Of a stretch of 64,000 nt of DNA, positions 60,539-64,000 are shown in pieces. A program made the position numbers and the translations under genes. This DNA comes from Pontixanthobacter luteolus. GTDB taxonomy: Bacteria; Pseudomonadota; Alphaproteobacteria; Sphingomonadales; Sphingomonadaceae. Under the pieces are notes generated by a model that was given only the letters and a program-made list of their open reading frames with translations, made no database searches and was not told the DNA's origin. Location of the stretch: assembly GCF_009828095.1 (NCBI RefSeq), contig NZ_WTYP01000001.1, forward strand, positions 992,001 to 1,056,000, written 5' to 3'. The first letter of the stretch is position 1, and each line of letters begins with the position of its first letter.

Positions 60539-60567
60539 CTGACATATTGCTGTCGTGATGCTGTAAC
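60539..60567 (+). promoter_or_regulatory. Pho box upstream of phoB (three 11-bp units)
   Basis: CTGACAT (60539), CTGTCGT (60550) and CTGTAAC (60561) repeat with an 11-bp period, separated by ATTG and GATG. The period and the CTG-core match the Pho box, so PhoB should activate its own gene. The last unit ends 44 nt before the ATG at 60612. Confidence 0.75.
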
Positions 60568-60611
60568 AATTTTCGCGCCAGAAGGATGAAAATCACAGGG
60601 GCGAATCCAAA

Positions 60612-61301
60612 ATGCCAAACGCCAAATTGCTACTTGTCGAAGATGATCCGGCACTTTCCGAACTGCTGGAGTTTCGTTTCGAGAACGAAGGCTATGATGT
60701 CCGCACCACGCCTGATGGCGATGAGGCGCTGATCCTTGCTGAAGAGGATGTACCCGATCTGATCATTCTCGACTGGATGATCGAAGGGACGAGCGGCATC
60801 GAGGTGTGCCGGCGCTTGCGCAGGGCCAAGGCCACGGCACACGTCCCGATCATCATGCTGACCGCGCGCGAGGCCGAGGATGACCGGATCCGCGGCCTGG
60901 AAACTGGCGCTGATGACTATCTTACGAAACCATTTTCGCCGCGCGAATTGCTGGCACGCGTTGCTGCGGTGATGCGCCGCATCCGCCCTGCACTTGCAGG
61001 CGAGTCGATCGAGGTCGGCGATATCCGTCTCGATCCGGTCGCTCACAAGGTCGAACGCTGCGGCAAGAATTTGCAGCTTGGCCCAACCGAATACCGGCTG
61101 CTGAAATTCTTCATGGAAAGTCCGGGCCGGGTATTTTCCCGCAACCAGCTGCTCGACGGTGTCTGGGGAACGGGCAGCGACATCGAATTGCGGACGGTCG
61201 ATGTGCACATTCGCCGCCTGCGCAAAGCGATCCAGATGGACGGGACGAAGGATCCGATCCGGACCGTCCGTTCAGCCGGCTACGCGATGGAAGGGGTCTG
61301 A
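60612..61301 (+). CDS. phoB: Phosphate regulon response regulator PhoB
   Basis: 229 residues. Receiver domain with acidic pocket (Glu10, Asp11, Asp12 region), phosphoacceptor Asp54 in LIILDWMIEGTSG and the Lys of DYLTKPF; OmpR-type winged helix from about residue 135, with LQLGPTEYRLLKFFME and ELRTVDVHIRRLRKAI. Activated by PhoR, it binds the Pho boxes seen here. Its own promoter carries such a box, so it is autoregulated. Confidence 0.96.
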   Translation: MPNAKLLLVEDDPALSELLEFRFENEGYDVRTTPDGDEALILAEEDVPDLIILDWMIEGTSGIEVCRRLRRAKATAHVPIIMLTAREAEDDRIRGLETGADDYLTKPFSPRELLARVAAVMRRIRPALAGESIEVGDIRLDPVAHKVERCGKNLQLGPTEYRLLKFFMESPGRVFSRNQLLDGVWGTGSDIELRTVDVHIRRLRKAIQMDGTKDPIRTVRSAGYAMEGV

Positions 61302-61311
61302 TTTCTGCCGA

Positions 61312-62040
61312 TCACCGGCAGGTGCTCCATGAGCGCGCTGCCTGATCCAGATGGAAGTGATCCCGGTGCTGTTCATTGTAGGCGGGCGAAAGGACAGTCC
61401 CGAATATATCGCACGCCTCGTCCCTGATGCGTTTCAGGAACGCTGACTTATCTGCATCACCCTCCCAATTATTGACCAGGCTGACTTGCTGGCCATCTGC
61501 CAGCACAAACCCCGATATATCGATGGCATTGCCGGTTGCATGTTCGCTCCATGGTCCATCGTCGCGGCCATAGAGGCGGCGGCAGCTATATGCGCCATAG
61601 TGCTGAACAGAAACGATTTTGCTGCCCAGCATTTCCTGTGCGGCGGGGCGAACGCTTCTTTCCAACCACAGTTCCAGTCCGGCACCTACCGCGCAGGTTG
61701 TCGCCGGCGGCCTTCCGGCAAACGGGTATGTGGTCAGCAAGGTCCGGTCGCGGCGGGCGCATGCGCCTTCGCCTGATGGCGGCAGGGCCTCGAATTCGAT
61801 CTCGCTTCGCGTAAGGACTGCGCGGCAAAGCGCCGTATCATCCCTCAGCGAAGAAAGTTTGCTGGCTGTGGTCCAGCCCACCGGATCGCGTAGATCAAGC
61901 GGTGCCCATGGATTGTGTTGCGGGTTCTCGGCCATGAACCGCCAGGCAGCGAGCGCGAGCGCCAGGATCGCGATTGCAAGCGCGGCCCTCCTGTCTGCCT
62001 TGAACACACCAATTTTGCGGGAAATTCGCGACTTGCCCAT
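61312..62040 (-). CDS. Extensin-like family protein
   Basis: 242 residues from ATG 62040 (MGKSRISRKIGV); upstream residues in the frame are antisense to dnaE2's 3' end. An N-terminal membrane anchor or uncleaved signal (about 20-38, ALAIAILALALAAWRF) precedes the PF06904-type extensin-like domain with RPAAQEMLGSKIVSVQHY, CRRLYGR, SEHATGNAIDISGF and EQHRDHFHLD (the His/Asp motif of peptidase-like folds). Cysteines probably form disulfides in the periplasm. Role thought to be in cell-wall metabolism, unproven. Ends 10 nt from the converging phoB. Confidence 0.85.
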   Translation of the reverse strand: MGKSRISRKIGVFKADRRAALAIAILALALAAWRFMAENPQHNPWAPLDLRDPVGWTTASKLSSLRDDTALCRAVLTRSEIEFEALPPSGEGACARRDRTLLTTYPFAGRPPATTCAVGAGLELWLERSVRPAAQEMLGSKIVSVQHYGAYSCRRLYGRDDGPWSEHATGNAIDISGFVLADGQQVSLVNNWEGDADKSAFLKRIRDEACDIFGTVLSPAYNEQHRDHFHLDQAARSWSTCR

Positions 62041-62042
62041 AT

Positions 62043-64000
62043 TCAATGAAAATCCCTCGATTTGGGGATTACGCGGACGTCGCGCGGGTGGCCGCCATGC
62101 CATCCGCATTCACGATTGCCCGGCGGCGGCTCCTCCCATGGCTCCACCGGCCGATATGGGTCCTCTGCACCTTCTCTCAAGTCATCTCTGGGGTTCAGCT
62201 TGGCCGGCAACGGGCTATTCACATGGTCAGCGCGCGCAACCGGGGCATTGAGCATTTCATCCGACAGTTTGTAGAGCTCGTTCGAGGCATCGGTCATGTG
62301 GTGAGCAATGACATGAATCACTTCGTCATCATACTCCACACGCCCGCGAACCTCCATCAGGCGGGCACCCATCACAACCCGCCGCTGCTTCTCCTTCAGA
62401 TCGGGCCACACGACCAGGTTGATCACGCCGGTCTCATCCTCAAGCGTGATGAAGCAAACGCCCTTGGCGCTGCCGGGCCGCTGACGGATCAGCACGACGC
62501 CTGCGACATTGACCATGGAGCGGAATTTACGCTTCCTGAGGTCGCACGCCCGCACGAAGCCGCGCTCACCCAGCCCAGCGCGCAAGAAAGCCATGGGATG
62601 TGCCTTCAGGCTGAGACGCGTGGTCTGGTAATCATTCACTACTTCTTCGGACAGAGGCATGGCGGGCAAAGCCGCTTTGTGCCGCTCGGCCCCTTCATCG
62701 CGTTCCTCTGCATAGCTGAACAGCGGCAAGTCCGGCCCACCGATCAGGCTGCGCGCATCCCACAAGGCTTGCCGCCGTGAAAGCCGCAGGGAGGAGAAAC
62801 AATCGGCCGATGCCAGCCTTTCGATATGCGCCGGGGAGATGCGGGCACGGTCGCGCAGCGCCATGACGTCAGCATAACCTCCTGAATTATCACGTTCCGA
62901 CAGCAATTGCGCCGCAACATGTTCAGGCAGACCATCGACCTGCCTCAGACCGAGGCGCAGTGCGATATGGCTGTCCATGCGCCCTTTTTCCCCTGCCTGC
63001 CCTGCTGGCCGGCGCAATTCCTCCAGTGTGCAGTCCCACTGCGAATGATTGACGTCGGCCGGTAACACCGTGACGCCATGCTCTGCCGCGTCTCGCACGA
63101 TCTGTGCCGGGGCATAGAAGCCCATTGGCTGAGAGTTGAGCAAGGCGCAGGCGAAGGCCGCGGGAAAATGGCATTTGAGCCAGCTCGACACGTAAACAAG
63201 ATGCGCAAAGCTGGCGGCGTGGCTCTCGGGAAAGCCGTATTCGCCGAAGCCGCGTATCTGGTTGAAACAGCGCTGGGCAAACTCGCGGTCGTAGCCGCGA
63301 TGAACCATCCGCTCGACCATCATGTCCTGCAACTCGTCCACCATGCCGCGGCTGCGGAATGTCGCCATCGCCTTGCGCAGGCGGTTGGCCTCCAGACTGC
63401 TGAACTTTGCCGCATCGAGCGCGATCTTCATCGCCTGTTCCTGGAAGATCGGAACGCCCAGAGTCCGCTCCAGAATGCTCGACAATTCGTCCGGCGGCCC
63501 GTGCTCAGGCCCGGGGGCCGGGATGATCACCTTCTCCTCGCCGCGCCGCCGCTTGAGATAGGGGTGAACCATATCCCCCTGGATGGGTCCGGGGCGCACG
63601 ATCGCCACCTGGATCACCAGATCATAGAATTCGCGCGGGCGCAGCCGCGGCAGCATGTTCATCTGTGCGCGGCTTTCCACCTGGAACACACCCAGCGAGT
63701 CCCCCTTGCGCAGCATCGCATAGGTCTCCGGATCTTCGCGCGGGACAGTCGCCAGATCGAGCCGCCTTTCATGATGGTTTTCAAGAAGATCGAGGCATTT
63801 CCTGATGCAGGTCAGCATCCCCAGCGCCAGCACATCGACCTTCAGAATGCCCAGCGTTTCGATGTCATCCTTGTCCCATTCAATGAAACTGCGGTCGGGC
63901 ATCGCGCCATTGCCGATCGGAACGGTTTCAGTCAGCGCCCCTTCGGTAAGGATGAAGCCGCCGACATGCTGCGACAAATGCCGAGGCATTCCAATCATTT
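62043..64000 (-). CDS. dnaE2: Error-prone DNA polymerase DnaE2 (C-terminal part, 5' end outside window)
   Basis: C-family polymerase used in SOS mutagenesis. About 652 residues are visible and the gene begins to the right of the window (the first Met, in MIGMPRHLSQHVGGF, is internal). Visible: the palm segment GILKVDVLALGMLTCIRK with one of the three catalytic Asp, the EYGFPESHAASFAHLVYVSS thumb/finger region, and the C-terminal OB fold (FRSMVNVAGVVLIRQRPG). DnaE2 rather than DnaE1 by these segments. Usually preceded by imuA-imuB, which would lie off the edge. Confidence 0.93.
   Translation of the reverse strand, partial: MIGMPRHLSQHVGGFILTEGALTETVPIGNGAMPDRSFIEWDKDDIETLGILKVDVLALGMLTCIRKCLDLLENHHERRLDLATVPREDPETYAMLRKGDSLGVFQVESRAQMNMLPRLRPREFYDLVIQVAIVRPGPIQGDMVHPYLKRRRGEEKVIIPAPGPEHGPPDELSSILERTLGVPIFQEQAMKIALDAAKFSSLEANRLRKAMATFRSRGMVDELQDMMVERMVHRGYDREFAQRCFNQIRGFGEYGFPESHAASFAHLVYVSSWLKCHFPAAFACALLNSQPMGFYAPAQIVRDAAEHGVTVLPADVNHSQWDCTLEELRRPAGQAGEKGRMDSHIALRLGLRQVDGLPEHVAAQLLSERDNSGGYADVMALRDRARISPAHIERLASADCFSSLRLSRRQALWDARSLIGGPDLPLFSYAEERDEGAERHKAALPAMPLSEEVVNDYQTTRLSLKAHPMAFLRAGLGERGFVRACDLRKRKFRSMVNVAGVVLIRQRPGSAKGVCFITLEDETGVINLVVWPDLKEKQRRVVMGARLMEVRGRVEYDDEVIHVIAHHMTDASNELYKLSDEMLNAPVARADHVNSPLPAKLNPRDDLREGAEDPYRPVEPWEEPPPGNRECGWHGGHPRDVRVIPKSRDFH

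Overview
The window looks like chromosomal core sequence from an alphaproteobacterium of the Sphingomonadales, most likely Erythrobacteraceae. The basis is high GC, dense short-overlap gene packing, a DUF4170 protein, a stand-alone COQ4-like protein, DUF3333-type PstA, an RpoD with a long acidic insert, a perfect EcfG-type general-stress promoter and Pho boxes of the alphaproteobacterial kind. Genus is inference. I see no prophage, insertion sequence, integrase or CRISPR array, and no stretch longer than 300 bases without a gene.

Left part (1-14 kb): the 3' end of rodA, tRNA-Lys(CTT), a phosphatase-like protein, ribH, then a leftward run of eno, a kinase-like phosphotransferase and a CrtC/AttH-like beta protein. 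Next comes a four-gene operon of small membrane/helical proteins (5692-7539) behind an EcfG promoter and closed by a strong terminator. DUF4170, GNAT, greA and a carA-X-carB operon follow, where X is an unknown exported protein.

Middle (14-35 kb): yqeY plus a lipoprotein, dnaG-rpoD (a macromolecular-synthesis arrangement without rpsU), rpiB-glyA-small protein-nrdR-trmJ, two tandem paralogous small secreted proteins, chorismate mutase, rpsD, an S9 peptidase, the queuosine genes tgt and queA, a TauE/SafE permease, an ABC-2 exporter, an orphan membrane protein, cyclophilin, coaD, a farnesyl diphosphate synthase and xseB.

Right part (35-64 kb): two small membrane proteins, purL, a COQ4-like protein, a nitroreductase and head-to-head serB/miaA. 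The branched-chain pathway follows as ilvB-ilvN-ilvC and then leuA, which has a leucine-rich leader-peptide candidate. After it come a VWA-domain protein, an amidohydrolase, a nitronate monooxygenase-like protein, a flavodoxin-like protein, recJ, two identical tRNA-Glu(TTC) genes, and the phosphate regulon phoR / pstC-pstA-pstB-phoU / phoB with two Pho boxes. The window closes with an extensin-like protein and the C-terminal part of dnaE2, which runs off the right edge.

Working units: the ilvBNC and leuA block makes the valine/isoleucine and leucine precursors; the Pho block senses and imports phosphate (its binding protein PstS is not in the window); dnaG/rpoD/rpsD/greA serve information processing; tgt, queA, miaA and trmJ are tRNA-modification genes scattered along the window. 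Most likely to repay a second look are the EcfG-driven membrane operon, the leuA leader, the exported protein coupled into carAB, and the tandem Cys-X15-Cys secreted pair. All calls are by eye from the sequence; no database search was run.
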